Source of the DNA: Deltaproteobacteria bacterium
Lineage (GTDB): Bacteria; Desulfobacterota; DSM-4660; Desulfatiglandales; HGW-15
DNA length: 50,697 nucleotides
Direction of reading: 5' to 3'
Assembly: GCA_016932235.1 (NCBI GenBank)
Contig: JAFGDF010000309.1
Location: 1-50,697 of the forward strand
Shown in pieces: positions 32,192 to 41,159 of the stretch. The notes under the pieces were generated by a model, which saw only the letters and a list, made by a program, of their open reading frames with translations, was not told the DNA's origin and did no database searches. Position numbers and translations under genes: made by a program. The stretch's first letter is position 1. The number at the start of each line of letters is the position of its first letter.

Positions 32192-32683
32192 ATGACCAAA
32201 GAAAGCCCGTTAAAAGACAAGGTTGTATTAATAGTTGATGATGAGCCGGACATTCTTGATGTCGTCGAAGAGGAACTTGATATGTGTAACGTTGATAAGG
32301 CGAAAGATTATGAGACCGGTCGCCAATATCTTGCCAGTTACACTTATGATATTGTAATCCTCGACATCATGGGTGTTGATGGTTTTAAATTATTGAAACA
32401 GGCCGTATTAAGAGAGTTTCCGACTGTAATGCTGACCGCACACGCCGTAACACCCGATGCGTTAAAAAAATCAATAAAACTGGGGGCTCTGTTTTTCCTG
32501 CCAAAGGAGAAGATGACAGATCTGCGGGAATTTCTTGAGGCTGTTGTCCTCAATGAAGGGAAGCCGGTCTGGGCGAAATTGTTTGACAAGCTCGGCGAAT
32601 ATTTCAGGAAAAGATTCGGGCCGGACTGGAAAGAGAAAGATAAATTTTTCAAGGAATTTGAGGCATCTCTTAAAGAAGGGTAG
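32192..32683 (+). CDS. Receiver-only response regulator with conserved C-terminal tail (2)
   Basis: A 163-residue paralogue of the preceding gene, with key residues at identical positions (Asp16-Asp17, Asp58 in VILDIMG, Thr82, Lys105). The tail reads GPDWKEKDKFFKEFE, near-identical in pattern to the first. AGGAGG precedes the ATG. The pair arose by tandem duplication but is separated by a terminator, so the two may be expressed under different conditions. Confidence 0.88.
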   Translation: MTKESPLKDKVVLIVDDEPDILDVVEEELDMCNVDKAKDYETGRQYLASYTYDIVILDIMGVDGFKLLKQAVLREFPTVMLTAHAVTPDALKKSIKLGALFFLPKEKMTDLREFLEAVVLNEGKPVWAKLFDKLGEYFRKRFGPDWKEKDKFFKEFEASLKEG

Positions 32684-32754
32684 GAATGTGGGAGCCCTTG
32701 GAAGTTTTCGGACATTATCCTGCATCCTGATGAGAAGATTTGGACATTATTCTG

Positions 32755-32785
32755 GCATGCTGCCGGACTTTGAGCGACAGCATGC
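32755..32785. repeat. REP hairpin of the CTGTCGGACTTT family
   Basis: GCATGCTG (32755-32762) and CAGCATGC (32778-32785) flank CCGGACTTTGAGCGA. The core is like the hairpins at 18064 and 34461, but the outer stem sequence differs while still pairing. It lies between convergent genes. Confidence 0.65.
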
Positions 32786-32819
32786 TTGGGCCTTTTCAAT
32801 AATGGCAATAGAAATAATT

Positions 32820-33446
32820 CTAATACCAACCAAAATATCTTAAGCCATTTTTAAAGAAGAAAAACGAAAAGATCAGGAGGATAATCCCCAATCCCCTGAC
32901 TGTATATAGGTAATACCTGCTTTTGATAAAATGGCGTGATTTTCCTGTCAGTACCGCCAGTATTATTTTAGAGCCTACCAGGAAAAGATACATCGAGAAA
33001 ATAAAGAGAAATACGGATAACGCGCTGATCTTTGCAGCCCTCACAACTGTTGGCGCTCCTATCGAAATCCAGAAAAGGTATGGTGATGGGTTCAGAAAAT
33101 TGGTGATGACCCCTTTTCTGATTGAGCTGGGCTTAATATCGCCGTTTGAAAAAGAGGATCCCTTAAATGTGAGGCTTTCGATGGCAAGGTAGATGATAAA
33201 GAAGCCTCCAAGGATTGAAATAGATCCAAGCAGAGGGAGAATATCATTCAGGCGTGACAGGATGAATATTGTCCCTACAACAATGGGCAAGTCAGCAAGA
33301 AGGGGAGCAATTGCTACCTTGATTCCTTCAACACCGCCGTGTTTAAGGCTTTCGGTGATGACCAGCATCAGCAACGGGCCGGGAATCAGGCCGTTGCTGA
33401 GGCCAAATACAGTGCCTGAAATGAAAAAGCTGATTTCCGATGTCAT
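32820..33446 (-). CDS. LysE/RhtB-family exporter
   Basis: A 208-residue inner-membrane protein with about six hydrophobic segments. The N-terminal FGLSNGLIPGPLLMLVITES matches the LysE/RhtB hallmark (x-PGP near the end of the first helix), and the FLNPSPYLFWISIGAP segment is typical of a divergent branch. These proteins export amino acids or related metabolites by proton antiport. The substrate is unknown. The 249 bp upstream is AT-rich without a recognisable gene. Confidence 0.85.
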   Translation of the reverse strand: MTSEISFFISGTVFGLSNGLIPGPLLMLVITESLKHGGVEGIKVAIAPLLADLPIVVGTIFILSRLNDILPLLGSISILGGFFIIYLAIESLTFKGSSFSNGDIKPSSIRKGVITNFLNPSPYLFWISIGAPTVVRAAKISALSVFLFIFSMYLFLVGSKIILAVLTGKSRHFIKSRYYLYTVRGLGIILLIFSFFFFKNGLRYFGWY

Positions 33447-33695
33447 TATAAGAGTATTTTATATCCTGAATACGCAATAATCAACAATAGCGTGATCAGG
33501 ACCAAAATTATCATTCCTTTACATGAATAAAATAATGCGTAAATATAGGTGAAATGAACTGGAAAAACAAGAATAATGAAATTTTAAAGATTTCAAATAA
33601 TTAGTTTTTTATTGTCAATCAATCCATTTTACGCTTTAATAATGATATTTCGAATAAAAGATTTTAGCGATATTTAGATATGGCCGGAGGGAATT

Positions 33696-34463
33696 ATGAA
33701 GTTTGTTATGATTGTGATCTTTACCTGCATTCTGATTGCCCCGCTATGTTCAGGCTGTTCAAAGGAGGAACCATTTCAAAATTCCGATCAGGTGACGGTT
33801 ATAAAACAGGCCATACCGCAAAAGCCAAAAATTGATTCCGAAAGCCTTGTTAATAAAGAGGAGCCACAAAAGGCGGCTGCCATGCAGAAGGAGGACGTGT
33901 TAGCGGATGCAAATAAAGAAAGGGATCTGAAGGTCACGGAGAAGCAGGATATTAGTGAGGAAGAAGAAAAAGGTTATTATACTGTCAGGAAAGGCGAGAG
34001 TCTTAGAGACGTTGCCGGGAAAATGGATATTTTGGGAGATCCTTTAAAATGGCCTGTGCTTTTTCGCATGAATATGGATGAAATGGCCAAACTGGGGCAT
34101 GATAAAAACTTGCCTTCCAAGGAGCTTCCCGAAGGCATGAGGCTTAAGATAAACACATCTGAGGAGCAGAAGCGTCTACTTAAAAGCAGAGAGAATAGTC
34201 CTTGGGTTATCAATGTATTATCGTCTCAGAACGATGAAAAAATTGTGATGAATGCATTAAGGCTTATCAAGTTCGGCTATCCGGTTTATATATCAAGGGC
34301 AAAAATTAAAGGAGAAGAATGGATGAGGCTCCGGGTGGGTTTTTTCAATAAAAAAGTCGAGGCTGAAAAAGAAGGAAACAATATTATGGATCAACTCGGA
34401 CTCCCTGATATATGGACCACAAAAATAGAAACAGGGGAACTCGATGAGTTTGCCAAATATTAG
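33696..34463 (+). CDS. Putative lipoprotein with LysM-like and SPOR domains
   Basis: A 255-residue exported protein. The signal sequence ends in PLCSGCSKEE; Cys21 may be lipidated, though the -3 residue is an unusual Cys. After a charged linker (about 30-90), YYTVRKGESLRDVAG resembles a LysM/peptidoglycan-binding start. Residues about 165-250 (PWVINVLSSQNDEKIVMNAL, then RLRVGFF) are a SPOR domain, which binds denuded glycan strands at division sites. The TAG stop is part of a REP hairpin stem. The role in division or wall remodelling is an inference. Confidence 0.75.
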   Translation: MKFVMIVIFTCILIAPLCSGCSKEEPFQNSDQVTVIKQAIPQKPKIDSESLVNKEEPQKAAAMQKEDVLADANKERDLKVTEKQDISEEEEKGYYTVRKGESLRDVAGKMDILGDPLKWPVLFRMNMDEMAKLGHDKNLPSKELPEGMRLKINTSEEQKRLLKSRENSPWVINVLSSQNDEKIVMNALRLIKFGYPVYISRAKIKGEEWMRLRVGFFNKKVEAEKEGNNIMDQLGLPDIWTTKIETGELDEFAKY

Positions 34464-34495
34464 GAGGCTGTCGGACTTTGCCCGACAGCCTCCTA
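34461..34495 (+). repeat. REP hairpin that includes the stop codon of the LysM/SPOR gene
   Basis: TAGGAGGCTGTCGG (34461-34474) and CCGACAGCCTCCTA (34482-34495) form a perfect 14-bp stem with a 7-base loop. The first three bases are the gene's stop codon. The core is the same as after trpD. There is no T tract. Confidence 0.8.
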
Positions 34496-34562
34496 ATAAG
34501 ATTTAGATTTTATTTTGTTTTTGGCGATATTTATATACAATATTATTCATTGCGACCTGGAA

Positions 34563-35762
34563 ATGAAAGATAAAAAGATATTAGTCGGAATTACGGGGGG
34601 GATCGCAGCTTACAAGGCTGCGGAACTGGTCAGGATTATTGTTAAAAACGGTGCTGACGCAACGGTCGCAATGACATCAAATGCCACCCGGTTTATCACG
34701 CCTTTAACACTTGAGACACTTTGTGGAAAAAGGGTGGTATGGAAGATGTTTGACGGCGGCTCCGTTCCTCTGGAGCACATATCATGGGGACAGGATCAGG
34801 ATTTAATTATTATCGCTCCTGCTACCGCGAATTTTTTGTCAAAGATGGCACACGGCCTGGCGGATGATTTTCTGTCCACAGTGGTTCTCGCTGCCAGTGC
34901 ACCCATACTTGCGTGTCCGTCAATGAACAGCCGGATGTTTAATAATGAGGCTGTTCAAAATAACATCAGAATCCTCACCCAAAGGGGCATAGAGGTTATG
35001 AAGCCCGACGAAGGAGAGTTGGCCTGTAATACCGTCGGGCCGGGACGGCTTCCTGATCCGGAGAAGATCGCCGAACAGGCAAGATTTATTTTATCACGCA
35101 AGGACCTGGCATCTCTTAAGATTCTTGTGACTGCGGGCGCTACAATAGAGCCGATTGATCCTGTCAGGTATATTTCAAACCGTTCTTCCGGGAAGATGGG
35201 ATATGCTGTTGCGAAAGCGGCAAGAATGAGAGGCGCTTCCGTGATACTGGTCAGTGGGCCCACTTATTTGCCACCCCCTCATGGGATTCGTCTTCTAGCT
35301 GTTGAAACAGCTGAAGAGATGAGGAAGGTCGTTATTGAACATAGCGCAGAGTCTGATATAATTATAAAGGCTGCAGCTGTTTCAGATTACAGACCTCGCG
35401 AAAGTTCAATGCATAAGTTAAAAAAAGGGCGGGATTCTGTTTCCCTGGATCTTGTTAAAAATACCGATATCCTCGAAGAACTCGGAAGGGCAAAAAGTAC
35501 CTACGGGTATTTATTAGTGGGGTTTGCTGCGGAGACAGAGGATCTCATTTTAAATGCCAGGCGAAAGATGGAAGAAAAGAATCTTGATCTGATCGTTGCA
35601 AATGATGTTTCAAGGGTTGATTCCGGATTTCGAACAGAGACAAATCTTGTTAAAATCATTTATTCTGACGGACGTATGGATGAGTTGCCTCTTTTAACAA
35701 AAGATGAAGTAGCTGATCAGCTTTTAGACAGGATTATTTCATTAAAGGAAAGAAAGGCGTGA
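34563..35762 (+). CDS. coaBC: Bifunctional phosphopantothenoylcysteine decarboxylase/synthetase
   Basis: A 399-residue CoaBC of coenzyme A synthesis. The N-terminal flavoprotein half has ITGGIAAYKAAELVR, the catalytic His in EHISWGQ and PSMNSRM. The CTP-dependent synthetase half starts near residue 185 with VTAGATIEPIDPVRYISNRS and contains AAVSDYRP and KKGRDSVSLDLVKNTDIL. The ATG at 34563 is chosen to begin at the family start; the frame is open to 34515. It overlaps the uracil-DNA glycosylase gene by GTGA. Confidence 0.95.
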   Translation: MKDKKILVGITGGIAAYKAAELVRIIVKNGADATVAMTSNATRFITPLTLETLCGKRVVWKMFDGGSVPLEHISWGQDQDLIIIAPATANFLSKMAHGLADDFLSTVVLAASAPILACPSMNSRMFNNEAVQNNIRILTQRGIEVMKPDEGELACNTVGPGRLPDPEKIAEQARFILSRKDLASLKILVTAGATIEPIDPVRYISNRSSGKMGYAVAKAARMRGASVILVSGPTYLPPPHGIRLLAVETAEEMRKVVIEHSAESDIIIKAAAVSDYRPRESSMHKLKKGRDSVSLDLVKNTDILEELGRAKSTYGYLLVGFAAETEDLILNARRKMEEKNLDLIVANDVSRVDSGFRTETNLVKIIYSDGRMDELPLLTKDEVADQLLDRIISLKERKA

Positions 35763-36475
35763 ATTCAGTTGAGGAATTGAGGGATATAACAAGACAGCTT
35801 AAAAAGACCCTTAACTATAACAAGGAAATGGGGATTGATATTCCCATAACCTCCTCGTCAGTTCCGGATTATTTACATGGAAGGAATTCCAAAAATAACG
35901 CCGTTGAAGAGTTAAGAAATCTTATAGGTGATTGTAGAAGATGTGAATTATACAAGAGCAGAACATCCATAGTATTTGGAGAGGGTTCATTGCAAGCAAG
36001 GCTGGTTTTTATCGGTGAGGGTCCGGGTAAGGAGGAAGACAAGGCGGGTAAGCCTTTCGTCGGTGAAGCAGGAAAACTTTTAACGAGAATAATAGAAAAT
36101 GGGATGGGCCTGAAACGTTCGGATGTATATATCTGTAATGTTGTCAAATGCAGGCCTCCAGGGAATCGTGACCCGGAGACACAGGAGATCAATGCCTGCA
36201 TCCCGTTCCTTAAACGTCAACTTGAAATAATTAAACCTGAAGTAATTTGCACGCTTGGAAGGATAGCCGCTCAGCAGCTTATCGCTGCAGATTTTAAGAT
36301 AACAGCGGAGAGGGGAAAATGGCGTTCGTTTATGGATATCCCTTTGATGCCCACTTATCATCCTGCCTATATACTGAGAAATCCATCCAGAGAGAGAGAA
36401 CTCAAAGGGCTCGTTTGGAAAGATATTCGGGAGATTATGGAACGGCTGGGTCTGGAGGTAAAAAATGATGGATAG
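35759..36475 (+). CDS. Family 4 uracil-DNA glycosylase (4Fe-4S)
   Basis: A 238-residue DNA repair enzyme. Cys59 and Cys62 (DCRRC), Cys131 (VKCRPPGNRDPE) and Cys147 (NACIPF) are the expected Fe-S ligands. GEGPGKEEDKAGKPFVGEAG is motif A and PTYHPAYILRNP motif B. An N-terminal extension of about 50 residues precedes the core. The GTG start overlaps the coaBC stop, and its end overlaps nfeD by 11 bp. Confidence 0.93.
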   Translation: MNSVEELRDITRQLKKTLNYNKEMGIDIPITSSSVPDYLHGRNSKNNAVEELRNLIGDCRRCELYKSRTSIVFGEGSLQARLVFIGEGPGKEEDKAGKPFVGEAGKLLTRIIENGMGLKRSDVYICNVVKCRPPGNRDPETQEINACIPFLKRQLEIIKPEVICTLGRIAAQQLIAADFKITAERGKWRSFMDIPLMPTYHPAYILRNPSRERELKGLVWKDIREIMERLGLEVKNDG

Positions 36476-37781
36476 AGATCGGTCTATGATTCTATTAATA
36501 AAGTTCGCGATATTTATCGCCTTGTTTGCATTTCCTGCCGGGGGCATCTTATCGGAAGCCATGGCTGCCAATGAAGTGGTCATTATCGATCTGGAAGGAC
36601 CGATAAGCCCTGGAACATCAACATTTTTAATAAGGGGTTTGAAATCAGCGGAGGAGAATAATTCAGTCCTCGCAATCATTAGGCTTGATACACCGGGAGG
36701 ACTGGCTTCTTCCATGCGGGATATGGTCAAAGCGATAATGAACTCAAGAATCCCCGTTGTCGTTTATGTGTCACCAAAGGGTGCCGGTGCGGCATCTGCA
36801 GGTGTAATGGTCACTGTTGCGGCTCATGTGGCGGCAATGGCACCAAGCACTAACATTGGAGCGGCCCACCCGGTGAATGTCGGAGGGAAGGACATTGAGA
36901 AGACAATGTCGGAAAAGGTAGTTAACGACATGGCATCTTATGGCAGGGGAATTGCACAGGAGAAAGGGAAAAACGCTGAATGGGTTGAGACGGCTATACG
37001 TGAAAGCGTGTCCATAACTGCCGAAGAAGCCTTGAAAATGAATGTGATTGATCTCGTGGCGAAGGATGTTGATGAGCTTCTTCAAATGTTAAACGGCAGG
37101 GAGATTAACCTACCGTCAGGAAAAATTATTTTGAGAACCGAGGGGTTGAGGAAGACATATTACAATCCGGGATTCCGGGACAGGGTTCTCGAAACAATCA
37201 GTAATCCAAACATCGCCTATATACTTATGATTGTCGGAATAGCGGGGCTTTATTTCGAATTTTCTCACCCCGGGGCTATCCTCCCGGGAGTGATAGGGGC
37301 AATCTCTCTGATCCTGGCCTTTTTTTCCTTTCAGGCATTGCCGGTAAATTACGCCGGACTGCTCCTGATAGCCCTTTCCATAATTTTTTTCATCGCCGAA
37401 GTCAAAATAACAAGTTATGGGATCCTTTCCATAGGCGGGGTTATCTCACTCACCCTGGGTTCCATAATGCTATTTGAGGATGTGGGTGTATCCCTCAGGT
37501 TAATGGCTCCCACCATAATACTTGTCGCAAGTTTCTTTATAGTTGTTTCATCCCTCGCTTTCAGGGCATATCGTATTAAACCGAGAGGTGGAAGAGAGGG
37601 CCTTGTGGGAGAGACCGGTGACGTAAAAAAGGATATAGATCCCGAAGGTCTTGTGTTCGTTCACGGGGAATTGTGGCGCGCGGTGTCCAGGGAGAAGATT
37701 TTTAGCGGTGAAAAGGTGGAAGTTGAGGATGTTCATGGGCTTGTTTTGAAGGTCAGGAAAGCTATTAATAATACAATATAG
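36465..37781 (+). CDS. nfeD: NfeD-family membrane serine protease (ClpP-like plus OB domain)
   Basis: A 438-residue long-form NfeD. A signal sequence (about 8-35) is followed by a ClpP-class protease domain: IRLDTPGGLASSMRDMV and GAGAASAGVMV with nucleophile Ser111. A membrane region with several helices follows (about 245-370), then a soluble OB-fold domain at the C-terminus (EGLVGETGDVKKDI, then GELWRAVS). It lies upstream of a slipin gene, the standard partner. Long-form NfeD is reported to cleave stomatin C-termini in archaea. Confidence 0.92.
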   Translation: MMDRDRSMILLIKFAIFIALFAFPAGGILSEAMAANEVVIIDLEGPISPGTSTFLIRGLKSAEENNSVLAIIRLDTPGGLASSMRDMVKAIMNSRIPVVVYVSPKGAGAASAGVMVTVAAHVAAMAPSTNIGAAHPVNVGGKDIEKTMSEKVVNDMASYGRGIAQEKGKNAEWVETAIRESVSITAEEALKMNVIDLVAKDVDELLQMLNGREINLPSGKIILRTEGLRKTYYNPGFRDRVLETISNPNIAYILMIVGIAGLYFEFSHPGAILPGVIGAISLILAFFSFQALPVNYAGLLLIALSIIFFIAEVKITSYGILSIGGVISLTLGSIMLFEDVGVSLRLMAPTIILVASFFIVVSSLAFRAYRIKPRGGREGLVGETGDVKKDIDPEGLVFVHGELWRAVSREKIFSGEKVEVEDVHGLVLKVRKAINNTI

Positions 37782-37962
37782 ATTATTCAACTCCAGCTTT
37801 GTCCGATTAGGAGATCGCATACTGCGATTCTGACAACCGTATCTTGAATTATTGTTATTTCATTTGTTTATTTACAGTCGTCCGTTATTTTTCTTCAACT
37901 GAGATTTCCTAACCGTACATCAGTGTTTGAACTTGAAACTTTAAGGTGAAAGGAGGATTGAA

Positions 37963-38703
37963 ATGTCATTTTACATTCTGGCAATTATTCTGATTATTTT
38001 TTTCCTGGCTTCAGCCATCAAGATCCTGAAGGAATATGAAAGGGCAGTGATTTTCCGACTCGGAAGAGTTATAAAGACCAAGGGTCCAGGCATAATTATA
38101 CTCATCCCGATCATTGATAAGATGGTAAAGGTAAGTCTGCGTCTGGTGACCATGGATGTGCCTGCGCAGGATGTCATTACCAGGGATAATGTTTCCGTTA
38201 AGGTTAATGCCGTAGTCTATTTCAGGGTTATGGATCCCACAAACGCCACAATAGAAGTTGAAAATTATCTGTTTGCCACTTCTCAGCTAGCTCAGACAAC
38301 TTTGAGGAGCGTATGCGGCCAGGTTGAATTGGATGAACTGCTTTCCGAAAGGGATAAAATAAATACCGAGTTACAGAGCATTCTGGACAAGCATACCGAT
38401 CCCTGGGGGATAAAAGTTACTACGGTTGAAGTAAAACACATAGATCTCCCACAGGAGATGCAACGAGCCATGGCAAAGCAGGCGGAAGCTGAGAGGGAGA
38501 GAAGGGCAAAGGTTATCAACGCAGAGGGAGAATTTCAGGCGGCAGCCAGGCTTACAGAAGCTGCGAAAATTATATCCGAGCATCCTGAAGCGTTGCAGTT
38601 GAGATATTTGCAAACCTTGAGAGAGATCTCAGCTGAGAATAATTCAACAACACTCTTCCCCATACCCATTGACCTCTTAAGCATTTTTCTGAAGAAAGAT
38701 TAA
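37963..38703 (+). CDS. Slipin/stomatin-type SPFH protein
   Basis: A 246-residue membrane protein with one N-terminal anchor (about 4-21) and an SPFH/Band 7 domain ([57 protein letters not shown]). A coiled coil follows ([20 protein letters not shown]). Such proteins form membrane-domain scaffolds and are cleaved or regulated by NfeD. The C-terminal [12 protein letters not shown] matches the hydrophobic segment cut by NfeD-type proteases. The stop codon is followed by a REP hairpin. Confidence 0.93.
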   Translation: MSFYILAIILIIFFLASAIKILKEYERAVIFRLGRVIKTKGPGIIILIPIIDKMVKVSLRLVTMDVPAQDVITRDNVSVKVNAVVYFRVMDPTNATIEVENYLFATSQLAQTTLRSVCGQVELDELLSERDKINTELQSILDKHTDPWGIKVTTVEVKHIDLPQEMQRAMAKQAEAERERRAKVINAEGEFQAAARLTEAAKIISEHPEALQLRYLQTLREISAENNSTTLFPIPIDLLSIFLKKD

Positions 38704-38740
38704 TCTCCTGTCGGGCTTTGTTTGAAAGACTGCCGGAGAT
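38703..38740 (+). repeat. Degenerate REP hairpin at the slipin stop codon
   Basis: ATCTCC (38703-38708) and GGAGAT (38735-38740) enclose a CTGTCGGGCTTTG core and a decayed complement. The first base is the last base of the slipin TAA. A second small hairpin, GATCCCA/TGGGATC, follows at 38775-38797 and ends in CTTTT, a weak terminator candidate. Confidence 0.5.
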
Positions 38741-38886
38741 CATTTGGGTCCTCAAAGCAAGCGATTATATATAAGATCCCATCGTGAAACTGGGATCCTT
38801 TTACACGACTGGCTTTTAAAGGTGATTTGTGCTAAGGAATATATCAAAAAACAAGATAGGAATAATGAACAGGAGTATAAGACATT

Positions 38887-39318
38887 ATGGTAGAAGAAAT
38901 AAAGAATGAAGAAAGCACGGATGAAGTAATTAATGAAGAATCCGATTCAAATGATGAACAACCAAAGATGGTCAAGGATTCAGAAGAGGGAAAATCTCTG
39001 GATAAGATGACGGTTCTTGAGCTCAGGGATATCGCAAAGACAATTCCAGGAGTTGTTGGCGCGACTGCCATGAAAAAAGAGGAGCTCCTTGTGATAATCA
39101 AGGATTATCGCGGTATCAAAGAGGAAGAAACGGTAAAAAGGAAAGAGAAGAAAGTTGGGGGAAAAATAGTAACAGTCACAGATCTCAAAAGAAAGATTCT
39201 TAAAATAAGAGAAGAAAAAGATGCCGCGCGCGCTGGAAAAGACAGAAAGACGATCAATGTTCTTCGGCGTAGAATCAATAGAATCAAGAAACATACACGG
39301 AAACTGGCGCAATCTTGA
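38887..39318 (+). CDS. Small Rho N-terminal (SAP-like) domain protein
   Basis: A 143-residue protein. It has an acidic N-terminus (1-37), then a helix-extended-loop-helix of the Rho_N type at about 38-78 (LDKMTVLELRDIAKTI, MKKEELLVIIKDY). A very basic helical C-terminus ends RRRINRIKKHTRKLAQS. It has no Rho ATPase. The make-up suggests nucleic-acid binding, but the function is unknown. It has its own ribosome binding site and no obvious partner. Confidence 0.75.
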   Translation: MVEEIKNEESTDEVINEESDSNDEQPKMVKDSEEGKSLDKMTVLELRDIAKTIPGVVGATAMKKEELLVIIKDYRGIKEEETVKRKEKKVGGKIVTVTDLKRKILKIREEKDAARAGKDRKTINVLRRRINRIKKHTRKLAQS

Positions 39319-39335
39319 AAGAAATCCGTAATGAT

Positions 39336-39376
39336 GGCAGGTTTCAGAGGATAAGACCGTCCTGGACCTGCCTTTG
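39336..39376 (+). terminator. Possible terminator hairpin after the Rho_N-domain gene
   Basis: GGCAGGT (39336-39342) and ACCTGCC (39366-39372) are followed by TTTGTT. The 23-base loop is long, so the call is tentative. The remaining gap to ispD holds no convincing gene. Confidence 0.35.
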
Positions 39377-39534
39377 TTATATTCCGGCAACTGGGCCGGG
39401 ATTTATGCGTATTCGCAAAGAAAAGAGGCTCGACGGCCTTCATCCAGGCAGGTTTGCCCGCGGATGAATGAAAAAACCAAATTTACCGGGTGTTTTAAAA
39501 ATCCGCTAACTATACGAAACCAGCTGGATTCCCA

Positions 39535-40242
39535 TTGGAAAAAGTAGCCGCAATAATCCCTGCAGCCGGGGCTGGCGTCAGAATGAGGGGCAAAGTGCCG
39601 AAACAGTTTCTTGAGTTTTGCGGCAGACCCGTGCTGAGCTATACATTGGACAAATTTCAGGGATGTACGGGAATAGACGTTATTTTCCTCGTGGCACCTG
39701 CTGAACACCTGGAGTTCTGCCGGACAGAAATCGTGAGTAGATACGGATTTTCAAAGGTCCGCAAAATAGTATCGGGCGGGGAAAAACGGCAGGATTCAGT
39801 AAGAAACGGCCTTGAAGCGACAGAAGGGGCGTATGAGTTGATACTCATCCATGATGGCGCAAGACCATTTGTAGAAATACCATTAATCGAGAGCGTTATT
39901 GCGGCGGCGCGAGTTGAAAGGGCTGTTATTACAGCCCTGCCTGCCAGAGATACTGTCAAGGAAATTGATGGGCAAGGGATTGTTGTAAGGACATATAAAA
40001 GGAGTCAGGTATGGCTCGCACAGACTCCGCAGGCATTCAGATATGAAGACATAATGAAAGCCCACCGGAGAGCCGTCGAAGAGGATTGGGGAGAAGTAAC
40101 GGACGATTCATCATTGCTGGAAAAGATGGGAATTCCAGTAAAGGTCCTTAATGGATCAGAGAAAAATATCAAAGTTACAACACCCGGCGACGTGGCATTT
40201 GCGAATTTTATGCAAAAACGGATTTATGAAGAATGTTGCTGA
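39535..40242 (+). CDS. ispD: 2-C-methyl-D-erythritol 4-phosphate cytidylyltransferase
   Basis: A 235-residue enzyme of the MEP isoprenoid pathway that forms CDP-ME. AAIIPAAGAGVRMRGKVPKQ is the CTP-binding start, with HDGARPFV and LPARDTVKEID in the middle and TPQAFR and TDDSSLLE near the end. The start is TTG at 39535 with a poor ribosome binding site. The end overlaps hemC by 10 bp. No ispF is in the window, though it often follows ispD. Confidence 0.94.
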   Translation: MEKVAAIIPAAGAGVRMRGKVPKQFLEFCGRPVLSYTLDKFQGCTGIDVIFLVAPAEHLEFCRTEIVSRYGFSKVRKIVSGGEKRQDSVRNGLEATEGAYELILIHDGARPFVEIPLIESVIAAARVERAVITALPARDTVKEIDGQGIVVRTYKRSQVWLAQTPQAFRYEDIMKAHRRAVEEDWGEVTDDSSLLEKMGIPVKVLNGSEKNIKVTTPGDVAFANFMQKRIYEECC

Positions 40243-41159
40243 GAATAGGAACAAGAGGAAGCAAATTGGCTCTTGCGCAGAGCGAGTGGGTAAAGAAGAA
40301 GATCGAAGAAAAATACCCCGGCATGGAAGTCGTAATAGTCAGCATTAAGACCAGGGGTGACAAAATTATTGATTCCCCGCTGAACAAGATAGGAGGAAAA
40401 GGTCTTTTTGTAAAAGAGATTGAAGACGCATTGCTCAGAAGAAATATTGATATTGCGGTTCATAGTATCAAGGACGTCCCGACGGAACTGCCCGAAGGTC
40501 TGCATCTCGCTATATTCCCGGAGAGGGAAGACCCTCGTGACGCTTTCGTATCAGAAGAGTATGCAAGTATTGATGATTTGCCTGAAGGTTCAACCGTGGG
40601 GACAGGCAGCCTGAGGAGGTCTTCACAGATCCTTCATGCTAGGCCGGATCTTAATGTGATCGCCATAAGAGGCAATGTTGACACGAGAATAAAAAAGATG
40701 GAAGCCGGTGAGGTGCAGGCTATTGTCATTGCAGCCGCAGGACTCAATCGTTTGGGGTTATCCGCCAAGATACGGCAACTCCTTCCTTCCGACATTTACA
40801 TACCGGCCATTGGACAGGGTACGCTCGGTCTGGAGGTCAGATCAGATGATGGGACGCTCCGCAGTGACCTTGGATTTCTGAATCATAAACTCACTGAGAT
40901 ATCTGTACGCGCAGAGAGGGCTTTCCTTAAGGCATTGGACGGGGGATGCCAAGTCCCCTTAGCCGCTTATTGCTATTTTCAGAAAGATCTCATGATACTT
41001 GATGGGATGGTTTCGGAATTGGATGGCAGTTGTATTATAAGGGATAAGATGACTGGCAGCATCAGAGATCCGGAAGAAGCGGGATATACTCTGGCAAGAC
41101 GGCTTTTGGAAGCAGGAGCCCGTGATATTCTGGAACGGGTATATGGAAGAAATAAATAA
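40233..41159 (+). CDS. hemC: Porphobilinogen deaminase (hydroxymethylbilane synthase)
   Basis: A 308-residue enzyme that polymerises four porphobilinogens. IGTRGSKLALAQ opens the protein; HSIKDVPTELP, TGSLRRSSQ, IRGNVDTRI and Cys239 in DGGCQVP, which carries the dipyrromethane cofactor, are all present. It starts within the ispD end and its stop touches the next gene's ATG, so ispD-hemC-cobA/hemD form a tight operon. Confidence 0.96.
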   Translation: MLLRIGTRGSKLALAQSEWVKKKIEEKYPGMEVVIVSIKTRGDKIIDSPLNKIGGKGLFVKEIEDALLRRNIDIAVHSIKDVPTELPEGLHLAIFPEREDPRDAFVSEEYASIDDLPEGSTVGTGSLRRSSQILHARPDLNVIAIRGNVDTRIKKMEAGEVQAIVIAAAGLNRLGLSAKIRQLLPSDIYIPAIGQGTLGLEVRSDDGTLRSDLGFLNHKLTEISVRAERAFLKALDGGCQVPLAAYCYFQKDLMILDGMVSELDGSCIIRDKMTGSIRDPEEAGYTLARRLLEAGARDILERVYGRNK

